Below, one piece after another: positions 22,901 to 32,664 of a stretch of 32,664 bases of DNA (its first letter is position 1; each line of letters begins with the position of its first letter). The DNA is from Verrucomicrobiota bacterium (GTDB lineage Bacteria > Verrucomicrobiota > Kiritimatiellia > RFP12 > UBA1067): the NCBI GenBank assembly GCA_022704125.1, contig JAKJHA010000003.1:1-32664 (forward strand). The letters are read 5' to 3'. The notes below the pieces were generated by a model that had not been told where the DNA came from, did no database searches, and was given only the letters and a program-made list of their open reading frames with translations. The position numbers were made by a program, and so were the translations under genes.

Positions 22901-23874
22901 CCCGTGAAACGCGCCACCCAGCTATCGCGCTCGGTGTCGTACACGCGCTCGACCGTACCGTTCGCCACGAGATCGCGTCCGTGGCCTGAAGAGTCCTTCG
23001 TGAGGGACTCCTCGAAGTCATACTTTGCGAACGGCACTGCGGCGGGCGTTTTTGAGTCGAGGCGCAACCGCCCAGCGCGCGCGCCGTAGGCGATGTTCTC
23101 GGCGATGTTCGTCACGTACAGATTTTTCGCCACGGCCGTCACGCGCCCTGTGCCGGAAACAGCGTCAGAGAGAATGTCTGAGCGCGTGGCACCGAGCCGA
23201 AGCTCGTTGCCCTTAAGTGGGATCGCCGCGCCCGTTTCGCTTTGGAGTGAGCCCAGGGCCACCTGCGAGGTATAGTTCGAGAGCGTAAGCGTGCCCGCGC
23301 CCGTCACACGCACATCGGTAAAGGCGAGCGCGTCATCCATCATCGGGATCACCTGGCCTTCTACGATTTCAAGCGTGCGGCGCGGTTTGCCGGCGGGATA
23401 GAAAGACGAGATGCGCACGGTACCGTCTCCTTCCTTGCGCACACTGCCATAGTCATCGGGCCAGAACCGACAGTCGCTGCCGATCACGAGCGTACCGCCC
23501 CTGACGCACAGAGGGAAATAGCCAAGCGCCGCTGTGCTAGCAGTAAAACCGCTGCCGCCGTCATACCACCTCAGCCACCACAGATAACTCTCGGGCACCT
23601 CTTCTTCTGGCCCAGGCACGGCGGGCTCAACCACCATGCCACCCATATAAGCTGTCGTTCTAACAGTGATGGTCTGCCGGTCGGCGAGTTGGAAAAAGGT
23701 CACATTGGTGTGCGCGGGCAACACGCCTCCTACCCAGTTTGTGTACTCGCCCTCAGCGTTCGTCGCGGCCCACTGTCCACCCATGGAGCCGTTCCAAAGG
23801 TTCGTAGTAACGTCCGCATTCACGCCCATCACCGCATACGTGAGCGCGAGAATCAATAGGGTCGTTCTTTTCAT
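19990..23874 (-). CDS. Large secreted LamG / autotransporter-repeat protein
   Basis: 1,294 residues from ATG 23872-23874, with AGGAG about 9 nt upstream. The signal peptide is MKRTTLLILALTYAVMGVNA. Three concanavalin-like LamG (LamG_3) domains lie at roughly 281-480, 611-820 and 840-1070, each opening with YDFED or similar and closing with DDVRIY...AL or DEVKVFDQAL. Between them and at the C-terminus are beta-helix-like repeats of the autotransporter-associated type (TLGGALTHTGGTEVREGTLV). There is no outer-membrane barrel or recognised sorting signal; the protein ends YGAGSLLFLR. It probably binds surface or extracellular glycans. Such proteins are numerous in Kiritimatiellota and Lentisphaerota. 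Confidence 0.88.
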   Translation of the reverse strand: MKRTTLLILALTYAVMGVNADVTTNLWNGSMGGQWAATNAEGEYTNWVGGVLPAHTNVTFFQLADRQTITVRTTAYMGGMVVEPAVPGPEEEVPESYLWWLRWYDGGSGFTASTAALGYFPLCVRGGTLVIGSDCRFWPDDYGSVRKEGDGTVRISSFYPAGKPRRTLEIVEGQVIPMMDDALAFTDVRVTGAGTLTLSNYTSQVALGSLQSETGAAIPLKGNELRLGATRSDILSDAVSGTGRVTAVAKNLYVTNIAENIAYGARAGRLRLDSKTPAAVPFAKYDFEESLTKDSSGHGRDLVANGTVERVYDTERDSWVARFTGTANSGGELVATVTDTTELTGDSDYTISLWARTFDTPVANGYPTMVAIGSQCADHSVVQFRFVNNACNTLLLGHWNQAGDWNNLPGPSDPTQWHHYMAMREGCRLTVWMDGVKVLDERSIVLEMTLPETVQIFIGRLPEWSRFFCGDIDDVRIYSRALGPTGIEQLLAGKEPISDGDLVGTAGEPVAIPANTRLYTELNGEIQLAGTQTLARVDGNAVRGGIVMNAGGELAMTGPGTYNAGVRGESVFAKTGPNVLTLGGALTHTGGTEVREGTLVLQNTAVLPQPFAVYDFEDDNLGVDATCNGYTLTTQSGVSREYDAERGGWVARFPGTSAQRLEATVKSPYLTGDTDYTISVWVKPDADCGDPGTFVSLGKQDAFQEVVFRYNGISAGTLCLSHWGGTLDFANVPSPPNPQGAWHHYAAVRKGSVFTVYCDGVQTWWTDVAQALAIPLLKQVCIGRQLSRTDRQFKGLIDDVRIYTEALDAADVAHLYAHRDLVALARGAVPDASAEAPVPVLHYAFEDASNIGKDSVGTNDLVKCGDGTLTLIDSPLGGKALKFDAYKLSYLCSDGFPEAIPSNGQPFTVSLWIQTHQADEFTKQGNNVHYPTFISWGCPVDKTINYMFSYWYDQNDRTWSMRCCIRKPNGSLFDINSGSTLPGLHDCDAPQRWHHFATTYHPETGVRNFVDGQYVDGFSSGDAFMNDSLRDTARFYLGSKTTATWALFRGALDEVKVFDQALSVQQIRATMRADARGVHVLPPGGAVTVAQGATLEVNGSDEEVGQLSGEGTLSLVSGRLALAGTNTFAGTLTGDGTLKLPEDAELTLGANPTGFTGYFEMAGGALALPEGVTRVNATFRATAIDGAAQVAYPGDVEIPDGAAITLTAANKGPLITANGTVTLAGGGTITLSAPEATGNWEIARGTSVTDVGLGDLAERWSVENVSGTRDVKFEIASGAFWCRVYGAGSLLFLR

Positions 23875-23975
23875 GACACCATTCTCCTGACCAAACACCG
23901 TTCCTGACATACAACACCCGCGTGTCTTACAGCACTTTTAATGTAGCAAAAAAACAGGCCGCAAGAAACAAGGAA

Positions 23976-24917
23976 TTAACACAAAGCCGTTGTGTCGATG
24001 CGCATGCGTCGGCCGCGGAGTTGTAGGTTACCGCCAGTGATGATGACCTTCTCGTCCTCGCGCCGCAGGTCGAGCGGCTCACGCGCCCAGACTGCCCAGC
24101 CGCGTGCGGCGGCCCGTGCGTACAACTGCTCCAGCGTGTCGGCAAAGCGCTCCTGTCCACGCCAGAACGGCAACGGGCCAAGGCGGTAGATGAGCGGCGC
24201 GGGCGTGAGCGTTTTCACGGCGCTACCAAAATCTTCAAAGGGCGGCTGCGGCGTTCCGTAGAACGTTGTGAGATCGACAGGATCGGGTGCGGGCGACAGT
24301 ACCGGGCCGACTGACGGCGGCTCTTCCATCGCCGCATCGCCCAGCAACTCGACGCGGCTGACACCACGGACAGCCAGCAACAGCAGCGGGGTTTGGGTGA
24401 TGGCCTCGCCCATCAAATAGTAGACCGCCGCCAGATGCTTGCAGGGGTTGGCGTAATCCGGACAGGAACAGCGGCTCGACAGATCATTCTCGCGCTGCGG
24501 AAAGAGCGGACAACCGGCCTCCCGGAAGAGCCCCTCCACCTCAAGCGGCAGCTCGCCGACCAACAGGCGCGCCACCAGCATCGGCTGGGCGCGCAGGGTC
24601 TCGATCAACTGCGGCTGCGCCTCTTCCGACACCGTGCGGAAGTGGATGGTGCTGGTGTAGGGCTCCTTGCTGGCGCCCTGCACACGGGCGGTGATCACGC
24701 CCGGCGTGATCTCAAGTTGCGACACCTGGCCGGAGACTGCATAGCTACGGCCGCGTCCCAGACGCGCCCCAATGCGGAAGCGTTCGATGGCCTCGATCCA
24801 GCGTCGGCTCCACCACACGCGCGACGTTCCACTTTGCGCATGTTGCGAACGGATACCGCCCATGATTGCCATCGGCGTACGCGGCGCGTACCGCTTTTTT
24901 CGCTTTTTCTTGCTCAT
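23976..24917 (-). CDS. SWIM zinc-finger protein
   Basis: 313 residues. A very basic N-terminus (MSKKKRKKRYAPRTP) is followed by WWSRRWIEAIERFRIGARLGRGRSY, the usual front of bacterial SWIM proteins paired with SNF2 helicases. The SWIM motif is CSCPDYANPCKHLAAVYY, with ligands Cys150, Cys152, Cys159 and His161 (CxC...CxH). Its ATG overlaps the SNF2 stop as ATGA, so the two proteins are translationally coupled and likely form a complex on nucleic acid. Role in DNA repair or transcription is inferred. Confidence 0.92.
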   Translation of the reverse strand: MSKKKRKKRYAPRTPMAIMGGIRSQHAQSGTSRVWWSRRWIEAIERFRIGARLGRGRSYAVSGQVSQLEITPGVITARVQGASKEPYTSTIHFRTVSEEAQPQLIETLRAQPMLVARLLVGELPLEVEGLFREAGCPLFPQRENDLSSRCSCPDYANPCKHLAAVYYLMGEAITQTPLLLLAVRGVSRVELLGDAAMEEPPSVGPVLSPAPDPVDLTTFYGTPQPPFEDFGSAVKTLTPAPLIYRLGPLPFWRGQERFADTLEQLYARAAARGWAVWAREPLDLRREDEKVIITGGNLQLRGRRMRIDTTALC

Positions 24918-27900
24918 CCCTCCACCTCGATATCGGCAATAACCGTTTCGGAAAGCCGCAGAACCTGATCCAGTTCGGCGTCGGAAAGTTCAGTTAGGAA
25001 CTGCTCGCCACTCGTCACGATCTCGGCGGCCAAGGCGCTCTTGTGCGCGATCATATCGTCGATGCGTTCCTCCAGCGTACCGCCGCAGAGAAATTTATGG
25101 ACCATCACATCGCGCGTCTGTCCGATACGGAAGGCGCGGTCAGTGGCCTGATTCTCAACGGCGGGATTCCACCAGCGGTCGTAGTGAAAGACATGGCTCG
25201 CGCGAGTCAGGTTGAGACCGATGCCGCCGGCTTTGAGCGAAAGGACAAAGGCACGCGGTTCGACGCTCTCCTGAAACGCTCGCACCATGTTGTCGCGCGT
25301 CTTGCGCGGCACGCCGCCATGCAAAAACGGCATGTCGCGCCCAAACGTTTCGCAGAGACGTTGTTGCAGTAGCGCGCCCATCTCGGCGTACTGGGTGAAG
25401 ACCAGTGCGCTCTCGCCGCGCGCGAAAATCTCCTCCAGCATCTCTTCCAGACGTTGTAGCTTGCCGGACGGACGCGCCATGGCCTGCGGCTCGCCGAGGT
25501 AGTGCGCCGGATGGTTGCAGACCTGTTTGAGGCGGGTCAGCACACCGAGAATCAAGCCGCGTCGCGCGATACCTTCGGCGTCGGCCGCATCGCGACGAAA
25601 CTGCTCAAGCACTTCCTCGTAAAGATGCGCCTGCTCGCGCGTGAGCGTGCAGATGACGGTGCCTTCGCGCTTCTCTGGTAGATCGGCGATGATCTGTTTG
25701 TCGGTCTTGAGACGCCGCAGCAAAAACGGCGAGGTAATGCGCCGCAGCCGCGTGCGCGCGCCGGGATCGGTGCCAGAGTGGATCGGTCGGAAGAAGGTTT
25801 CGCGGAACGCGGTACGTCCGCCTAGCAGACCGGGATTGAGAAAATCCATCAACGACCAGAGGTCGCCGACGTGGTTCTCGATCGGTGTACCGGTCAGCGC
25901 GATCCGGTAATCGGCCTGTAGCGCGCGCGCCGCTTGGGCTTGGCGCGTATCAGGATTCTTGATGTTCTGCGCTTCGTCGAGCACGATGCCGGACCAGTTG
26001 ATTTTACGCAAGTCGGAGTAATCGCGGTAGAGCAGATGGTAACTGGTGAGCACGATGTCCACCCCTTTTGTCTCACGGACAAACGCATTGCCGTGACCGC
26101 GCCGTGCACCGTGATGGAGCATCACGCGCAGACTGGGCGCGAAGCGTCGACTCTCACGCAACCAGTTGCCGAGCACTGACATCGGAGCGACCAGCAAAAC
26201 CGGACGGCGCTCGCCACGCTCCTTTTCGTGCAGCAGAAAGGCGAGCGTCTGGATCGTTTTACCAAGGCCCATGTCATCCGCCAGACAGCCGCCGAAGCCC
26301 CAGGTGCGCAGGAACGCCAGCCAACTGAACCCGCGCACCTGATAGAGACGCAACTCGCCGCAAAACGTAGCGGGTTGCGGCAGCAGTTCGAACGTCTGCT
26401 CGCCGCGCAAGCGATTGAGGAACGGCGCCAGCCAACCGCCGCCACGAACCTCGGAGACCTCCAGCCCGCCACGGCTTGCGGTGCCTAGCGCCAACTGTAC
26501 CACCTCCAGCGCGGATTGCGATTCCGCCCGCTTGGGTTGCGTAACGCGCAGCGCTTCCTGAAGCTGGCGCACATCGATCTGAATCCAGCGGCCCCGGAAG
26601 AAGACCAACGGCGAGTCGGACTCCAACAGCGCCTCCAGCTCCTCGCGCGAAATCGGCTGGCCGTCCAGCGCGACCGTCCAACTCAGCGCCACCTTCTCTT
26701 CCAGTGCCTGCGGGCTGGCGTCCGCGTCGGCGTGCGGCATCGCATCAACCTCCAGCGTGACGGTTTGCTCACGGTGGCTCCACCATGCCGGTAGACCGAC
26801 GCCGTAACCAGCCGCTTCCAGCAGCGGTGCGGCAGTGTTGAGAAAGACATGTGCCTCATCAGGTGGTAGCATGCAACCAAAGCCGTGCGGATAGATTTCG
26901 GCTCTGGTCAGCGGTGGGAAGAGCATGCCGGCCTGTCCCAGCGCGATCAAGAGCGCTTCATCAGCACCCTCAAAAAACGGTGTACGGCCTTTCGGGCGCG
27001 TGCCGTTAAAGCGCACACGCAGGAACCACGGCTGACTCGGCTCGGACGGCTCTTCCAGTTCGAAGAGCAGGGCGGCGTCATGCGCCGCGCGGCCTTCGAC
27101 CGGTCGCCGCCACAGAGCGACCGCGTCATGCAGAGCGTCAAGTTCTTCGTCGGCTTCCCAGCGAATCACCGGACTCTCACCGCGCAATGCGGCGAACCAA
27201 GCGTCGTGGGCGCTGTAGAACTTGCCGCGTTCGGCATGTGAGCGCGAAAGCGTCGTCATCACGCTGAACCGCACCAAGTGGTCGGTCAGCTCCTCAAGCA
27301 GCGCGGCGGCATGGTGTTCGGGTGTCGTACCCAGCGTCAGCAACGGCGGCAGACGCGCAGCCAGCGCTTCGAGCCGCCGCCGGTCGGGCGGATCGAGCGA
27401 CGCCTGCCAGCGCGCCTCGACGCTTCCGTCGTCGCGCCGCACAAGCGCGGGCAAAAATCTGCCGCGGGCCACGAGCGAACCGGCAAAGCGGAAGAGATCG
27501 ACGAATGCGAGCAGATCTTCGCCGGCGAACACGCCATCGGCCAGCCGCCGCTCCTGACAGACTCCCAGAAAAGTAAGAGCCTGTTTCCAAGTTAAAGTGG
27601 CGGCCGTGACCCGCCAAGTATCAAGCGTCACCGGCGGCGGAGCGGAGACATCGGCAGGCAAGAGGAACGATTGTGACGGCATCGGAAGCGGACCGACAGA
27701 ACTTTGGCCCGTCGGCAGGCGCAACTCCAGATCCGCCATTTGAAGACTTTCGGTTTCCCAAAGGAATCGCTCAAGGAGGTCGCCAAGGATTTCTGCTCCG
27801 GCATCAAACGGCGATACACGCACCTGCGCCGCATCCTGCGCTGTGGGATGAGTTCCACATGCGGGTGCAACCCGTTCGCCCCACACAGCCACAACGCACT

Positions 27901-27931
27901 GGCGCCAGCTTATATGCAGAATCACTAACAT
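24914..27931 (-). CDS. SNF2-family DEAD-like helicase
   Basis: 1,005 residues if started at ATG 27929-27931; a GTG at 27964 would add 11. The N-terminal 500 residues are the poorly conserved bacterial SNF2-associated region. The motor starts near residue 545: GGCLADDMGLGKTIQTLAFL (Walker A), VLLVAPMSVLGNWLRE, DIVLTSYHLLYRD, DEAQNIKNP (about 648), ALTGTPIENHVGDLWSLMDF, LVFTQYAEMG, LSLKAGGIGLNL and DRAFRIGQ (about 930). All SNF2 motifs are intact. It should act as an ATP-driven DNA translocase, working with the overlapping SWIM protein. A good promoter lies at 28001-28029. Confidence 0.95.
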   Translation of the reverse strand: MLVILHISWRQCVVAVWGERVAPACGTHPTAQDAAQVRVSPFDAGAEILGDLLERFLWETESLQMADLELRLPTGQSSVGPLPMPSQSFLLPADVSAPPPVTLDTWRVTAATLTWKQALTFLGVCQERRLADGVFAGEDLLAFVDLFRFAGSLVARGRFLPALVRRDDGSVEARWQASLDPPDRRRLEALAARLPPLLTLGTTPEHHAAALLEELTDHLVRFSVMTTLSRSHAERGKFYSAHDAWFAALRGESPVIRWEADEELDALHDAVALWRRPVEGRAAHDAALLFELEEPSEPSQPWFLRVRFNGTRPKGRTPFFEGADEALLIALGQAGMLFPPLTRAEIYPHGFGCMLPPDEAHVFLNTAAPLLEAAGYGVGLPAWWSHREQTVTLEVDAMPHADADASPQALEEKVALSWTVALDGQPISREELEALLESDSPLVFFRGRWIQIDVRQLQEALRVTQPKRAESQSALEVVQLALGTASRGGLEVSEVRGGGWLAPFLNRLRGEQTFELLPQPATFCGELRLYQVRGFSWLAFLRTWGFGGCLADDMGLGKTIQTLAFLLHEKERGERRPVLLVAPMSVLGNWLRESRRFAPSLRVMLHHGARRGHGNAFVRETKGVDIVLTSYHLLYRDYSDLRKINWSGIVLDEAQNIKNPDTRQAQAARALQADYRIALTGTPIENHVGDLWSLMDFLNPGLLGGRTAFRETFFRPIHSGTDPGARTRLRRITSPFLLRRLKTDKQIIADLPEKREGTVICTLTREQAHLYEEVLEQFRRDAADAEGIARRGLILGVLTRLKQVCNHPAHYLGEPQAMARPSGKLQRLEEMLEEIFARGESALVFTQYAEMGALLQQRLCETFGRDMPFLHGGVPRKTRDNMVRAFQESVEPRAFVLSLKAGGIGLNLTRASHVFHYDRWWNPAVENQATDRAFRIGQTRDVMVHKFLCGGTLEERIDDMIAHKSALAAEIVTSGEQFLTELSDAELDQVLRLSETVIADIEVEG

Positions 27932-28000
27932 CCCATCGGCCTGTCCGGCAACATGCCGCACCACTGACGGTCATAAAGCGGTCACAGACACGTATACCAT

Positions 28001-28029
28001 ACCATAATGTGATCCCGCCTCTCCGTCAA
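28001..28029 (-). promoter_or_regulatory. Promoter of the SNF2-SWIM pair
   Basis: Minus-strand TTGACG (28024-28029), a 17-bp spacer and TATGGT (28001-28006). The leader to ATG 27931 would be about 60 nt. Confidence 0.6.
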
Positions 28030-28087
28030 GCCACCCGTTTCGGTCACCCCCCGTTTAGGCGTGGTTTTGCGGCTTTGGACGTTGGGG

Positions 28088-28117
28088 TTGCGCCGGGGCG
28101 GGCCGATGCCCTATACT
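28088..28117 (+). promoter_or_regulatory. Probable promoter of rsmD, giving a near-leaderless transcript
   Basis: TTGCGC (28088-28093), an 18-bp spacer and TATACT (28112-28117). The expected start of transcription near 28124 is only about 3 nt before ATG 28127, which has no ribosome site. Confidence 0.45.
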
Positions 28118-28126
28118 TATCTCTCT

Positions 28127-28696
28127 ATGCGAATTTCAGGCGGCGAGATGTGCGGCCGGAAGCTGAAGGTGCCGCCGGGCGACAAGGTGCGGCCAACTCA
28201 GGACCGTGTGCGCGAGGCGCTTTTCGCGATGCTGATGACGGCGATCCCTGACGCCGTGTTCGTTGACCTGTTTGCAGGGTCGGGCGCGGTAGGGATCGAG
28301 GCGTACAGCCGCGGTGCGCGTCAGGTGACGTGGGTCGAGCAGGATCCGCGCAACGTGTCCGTGCTGAAGGCGAACGTCGCGGCACTGATGCCGGGAGAGG
28401 GCGAGGTGGTTTGCAGCGAGGTGTCGCGCTGGCTGAAAGGCGCGGGGCGCGGGCGGCAGGCCACCATTGTTTTCGCCGATCCGCCGTATGTGGCCGGACT
28501 CGATCAGGGTTTCGCCGAGGTGATGCGGTTGCTCCGCGAGAACCGGGTGTTGGGCGCGGACGGGCTGTTCGCCGCTGAAATGCCGGTAGGGCGGCAGCCT
28601 GACGAGGTAGAGGGCTGGGTTTTGTTGCGCGACCGGACTTACGGCCGCACGCGGTTGGTGATCTACCGGATGGACGGTACGGAAAGCGCCGGATGA
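28127..28696 (+). CDS. rsmD: 16S rRNA (guanine966-N2) methyltransferase RsmD
   Basis: 189 residues. MRISGGEMCGRKLKVPPGDK matches the family N-terminus, and RPTQDRVREALFAML follows. The SAM-binding motif I is FVDLFAGSGAVGIEA (about 44-58) and the catalytic motif is FADPPY (about 116-121). The enzyme methylates G966 of 16S rRNA. ATG 28127 fits the family start; an upstream ATG (28106) would place seven extra residues before it and lies ahead of the -10 box. coaD follows 29 nt later, a common gene neighbour. Confidence 0.92.
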   Translation: MRISGGEMCGRKLKVPPGDKVRPTQDRVREALFAMLMTAIPDAVFVDLFAGSGAVGIEAYSRGARQVTWVEQDPRNVSVLKANVAALMPGEGEVVCSEVSRWLKGAGRGRQATIVFADPPYVAGLDQGFAEVMRLLRENRVLGADGLFAAEMPVGRQPDEVEGWVLLRDRTYGRTRLVIYRMDGTESAG

Positions 28697-28725
28697 CCGG
28701 TGTGTAACGAAGAGAAGGGGAGCGT

Positions 28726-29277
28726 ATGGCAAAAATCGCGGTTTATCCCGGGACGTTCGACCCGTTGACGATGGGTCACTTTGATCTGTTGCGACGCAGC
28801 GCATCGCTGTTTGACAAGGTGGTCGTTGTGGTCGCCGGTGTGTCGTCCAAAGCGACCGGCATGTTTAATCTGCACGAGCGTATGACCATGATCCGCGAAA
28901 GCGCGGAGGCGGCCGGCATAAAAAACGTGGAGGTTGACCGGCTCGATTGCCTGCTGGTCGACTACTGCCGCAACCGCGGGATTGGCGTGGTGGTGCGCGG
29001 ACTGCGCATGTATTCTGATTTTGAGTATGAGTTCCAGATGGCACTGACCAACCGCAAGCTCGAGCCTGATGTCGAGACGCTGTTCATGATGCCAAGCGAG
29101 AGCTACAGCTATGTGACGGCCAGCACGGTCCGCGAGGTCGCGCGTTACGGCGGCGATACCCGTGCATTCGTGCCGCCGCAGGTTCAGGCTTATATCGAGG
29201 CGCACATGCGCCAGCATCCGGAGCAGCGCATCCGGACAGGAGGCGGAATTGGAGACACAGGGGCGTTTGATCGTTGA
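28726..29277 (+). CDS. coaD: Phosphopantetheine adenylyltransferase CoaD
   Basis: 183 residues. The nucleotidyltransferase motif is GTFDPLTMGH (9-18), with T-x-G-H as the nucleotide-binding signature; RGLRMYSDFEYEFQMALTNR (91-110) and YSYVTASTVRE (127-137) are CoaD hallmarks. It makes dephospho-CoA from 4'-phosphopantetheine and ATP in coenzyme A synthesis. AAGGGGAG precedes the ATG. The C-terminus extends about 20 residues past the usual end (IRTGGGIGDTGAFDR), and this extension is encoded in the overlap with the next gene. Confidence 0.96.
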   Translation: MAKIAVYPGTFDPLTMGHFDLLRRSASLFDKVVVVVAGVSSKATGMFNLHERMTMIRESAEAAGIKNVEVDRLDCLLVDYCRNRGIGVVVRGLRMYSDFEYEFQMALTNRKLEPDVETLFMMPSESYSYVTASTVREVARYGGDTRAFVPPQVQAYIEAHMRQHPEQRIRTGGGIGDTGAFDR

Positions 29278-29773
29278 TGTTGCGCGCCTCGCGAAGGACG
29301 GCGAGTGGTTCCGCGGCGAGACTGCGGACGATCTGCTGGATCTGGGCGAGAGTGAGTACGTGACGCCGGAAGGCGGTATGTGCTATGCGCTAAAGGTGGA
29401 GCTGATCGGCAGCGAGCTGCTGGTGCGGGGCGAGGTGCGCCAGCGGCTGGTTTGCGTCTGTTCGCGCTGTGCGGAGAATTTCGCAACGGAGGTTGTGGAC
29501 CCCGAATTTGTCTATTCGTATGAAATAAATGCGACAACAGACTTCGTGGACTTGACCGAAGAGGTCCGGGAGGCTATCATTCTCGCCCTTCCCGGTTATC
29601 CGGTTTGTAGCGAATCGTGCCGGGGTCTCTGCATGACCTGCGGGACAAACCTGAATAAAGCTGCGTGTCGGTGCCACGAAGCGGGTGGAGACAACCGCTG
29701 GGCAGCGCTTGACGTGTTGAAAACAGAGCTGGATGCGTCGCGCTCGAAACGCGCACGACCGAGAGAGAGGTAA
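29249..29773 (+). CDS. yceD: YceD/DUF177 family protein
   Basis: 174 residues from TTG 29249-29251. That start is chosen because AGGAGG lies a few bases upstream and no in-frame ATG fits; the gene overlaps coaD by 29 bp. The DUF177 pattern is complete: GELLVRGEV-like strand, VCVCSRCAENFA, FVDLTEEVREAIILALP and the cysteine cluster CSESCRGLCMTCGTNLN with ACRCHE. The family is regularly encoded directly before rpmF and is linked to 23S rRNA or ribosome assembly. The clustered Cys residues may bind zinc. Confidence 0.9.
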   Translation: METQGRLIVDVARLAKDGEWFRGETADDLLDLGESEYVTPEGGMCYALKVELIGSELLVRGEVRQRLVCVCSRCAENFATEVVDPEFVYSYEINATTDFVDLTEEVREAIILALPGYPVCSESCRGLCMTCGTNLNKAACRCHEAGGDNRWAALDVLKTELDASRSKRARPRER

Positions 29774-29784
29774 GGAGAGAACAA

Positions 29785-29964
29785 ATGGCCGTTCCAAAGA
29801 GGAAAAAGTCGAAGATGCGGGTGCGTCAGCGCCGCGGGCATGTTAAGGCGACAGTCGCCCAGACACAGAGCTGCCCGAGCTGCGGCGCCGTGCAGCAGAC
29901 GCACCGTGTGTGTCCGTCTTGTGGCATGTACAGAGGGCGCAAGGTTCTGACGATCGAGGCGTAA
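29785..29964 (+). CDS. rpmF: 50S ribosomal protein L32
   Basis: 59 residues beginning MAVPKRKKSKMRVRQRRGHV, the universal L32 start. A zinc ribbon is present with Cys30, Cys33, Cys43 and Cys46 (CPSC, then CPSC), so this is the zinc-binding (C+) form. AAGGAGAG lies before the ATG. It sits between yceD and plsX, the standard arrangement. Confidence 0.97.
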   Translation: MAVPKRKKSKMRVRQRRGHVKATVAQTQSCPSCGAVQQTHRVCPSCGMYRGRKVLTIEA

Positions 29965-30003
29965 GCCATCGTCGGTTCGCTCGGGCATGCGAACGTTGCA
30001 GGG

Positions 30004-30030
30004 GGTTTCCGCTATCGGCGGGAACCTTTT
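30004..30030 (+). terminator. Weak terminator/attenuator-like hairpin between rpmF and plsX
   Basis: GGTTTCCGC and GCGGGAACC pair with one mismatch around a short loop and are followed by TTTT. It could reduce read-through from rpmF into plsX. Confidence 0.4.
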
Positions 30031-30060
30031 GCATGATCGAAAACGAACGAAGGGCTGACG

Positions 30061-32536
<2,476 letters not shown>

Positions 32537-32613
32537 AAAAGACACCGTAGGTTTTTTTGAGGCGGTGACGATCCGTCAAATACTGGACACCGAAGGCGTC
32601 ATGAGACGGGGGG

Positions 32614-32664
32614 GCGCAAGGACGTGAAGGGTGGCCGGGTCCCGCTCCCTGCACGTCCTTGCGC
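32614..32664. repeat. Perfect 13-bp inverted repeat at the window end
   Basis: GCGCAAGGACGTG (32614-32626) and CACGTCCTTGCGC (32652-32664) flank a 25-nt G/C-rich loop that itself contains AGGG and CCCT. The right arm ends at the last base of the window, so the element may be larger. It resembles a REP-type or small transposable repeat after purB. Confidence 0.6.

Noticed and set aside
32537-32575. Terminator after purB
   Set aside because: The T7 run sits inside the loop of the only possible CACCG/CGGTG pairing rather than after a stem, so a normal terminator is not supported.

Overview
The window joins a prophage-like integrated element (about 1-13,212) to a bacterial chromosome (about 13,191-32,664). 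The host looks like a GC-rich Gram-negative of the PVC group, most likely Kiritimatiellota, Lentisphaerota or Verrucomicrobiota. This is inferred from a 1,294-residue secreted protein with LamG domains and autotransporter-type repeats, a Tat-exported sugar-isomerase-like TIM barrel beside carbohydrate enzymes, and a SNF2/SWIM gene pair. No rRNA or other decisive marker is present, so the phylum is not proven.

Element, leftward arm (9207 down to 1, minus strand): a compact early phage operon. From the promoter outward it encodes a small HTH regulator, two small unknown proteins, a Lar/DUF551 protein, an ERF single-strand annealing protein, a DUF669-like protein, an SMC/RecF-like ATPase, small unknown proteins, a DUF5131 (Gp37/Gp68) protein, a DEAD/DEAH helicase, an MmcB-like PD-(D/E)XK nuclease, and a primase-AAA ATPase cut by the left edge. 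Many junctions are ATGA overlaps. The promoter (TTGACT-17-TAAAGT, minus strand) is interleaved with two 15-bp repeats that look like operators; a third copy lies inside the repressor gene.

Element, rightward arm (9322-13,212, plus strand): a CI-like repressor, then a translationally coupled pair (a two-TM zinc-ribbon protein and a HsdR-N-type PD-(D/E)XK nuclease) ending at a terminator. After that come a KTSC-like small protein, a small minus-strand gene, a 156-bp field of tandem dyads, and a large serine recombinase. The recombinase frame runs into the 3' end of tRNA-Arg(CCG) and stops inside its T-loop, so the tRNA is the likely integration site. Structural phage genes are absent and may lie left of the window.

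Host part: a secreted beta-propeller glycosidase-like protein, an (alpha/alpha)6 glycosidase of the MGH1-like type, a Tat-exported TIM-barrel protein and a glycosyltransferase run rightward. Leftward genes follow: a paraslipin with its NfeD partner, the LamG protein, and the SWIM/SNF2 pair. The last block is a housekeeping run, rsmD-coaD-yceD(DUF177)-rpmF-plsX-purB, in a conserved type of order. The window ends in a perfect 13-bp inverted repeat.
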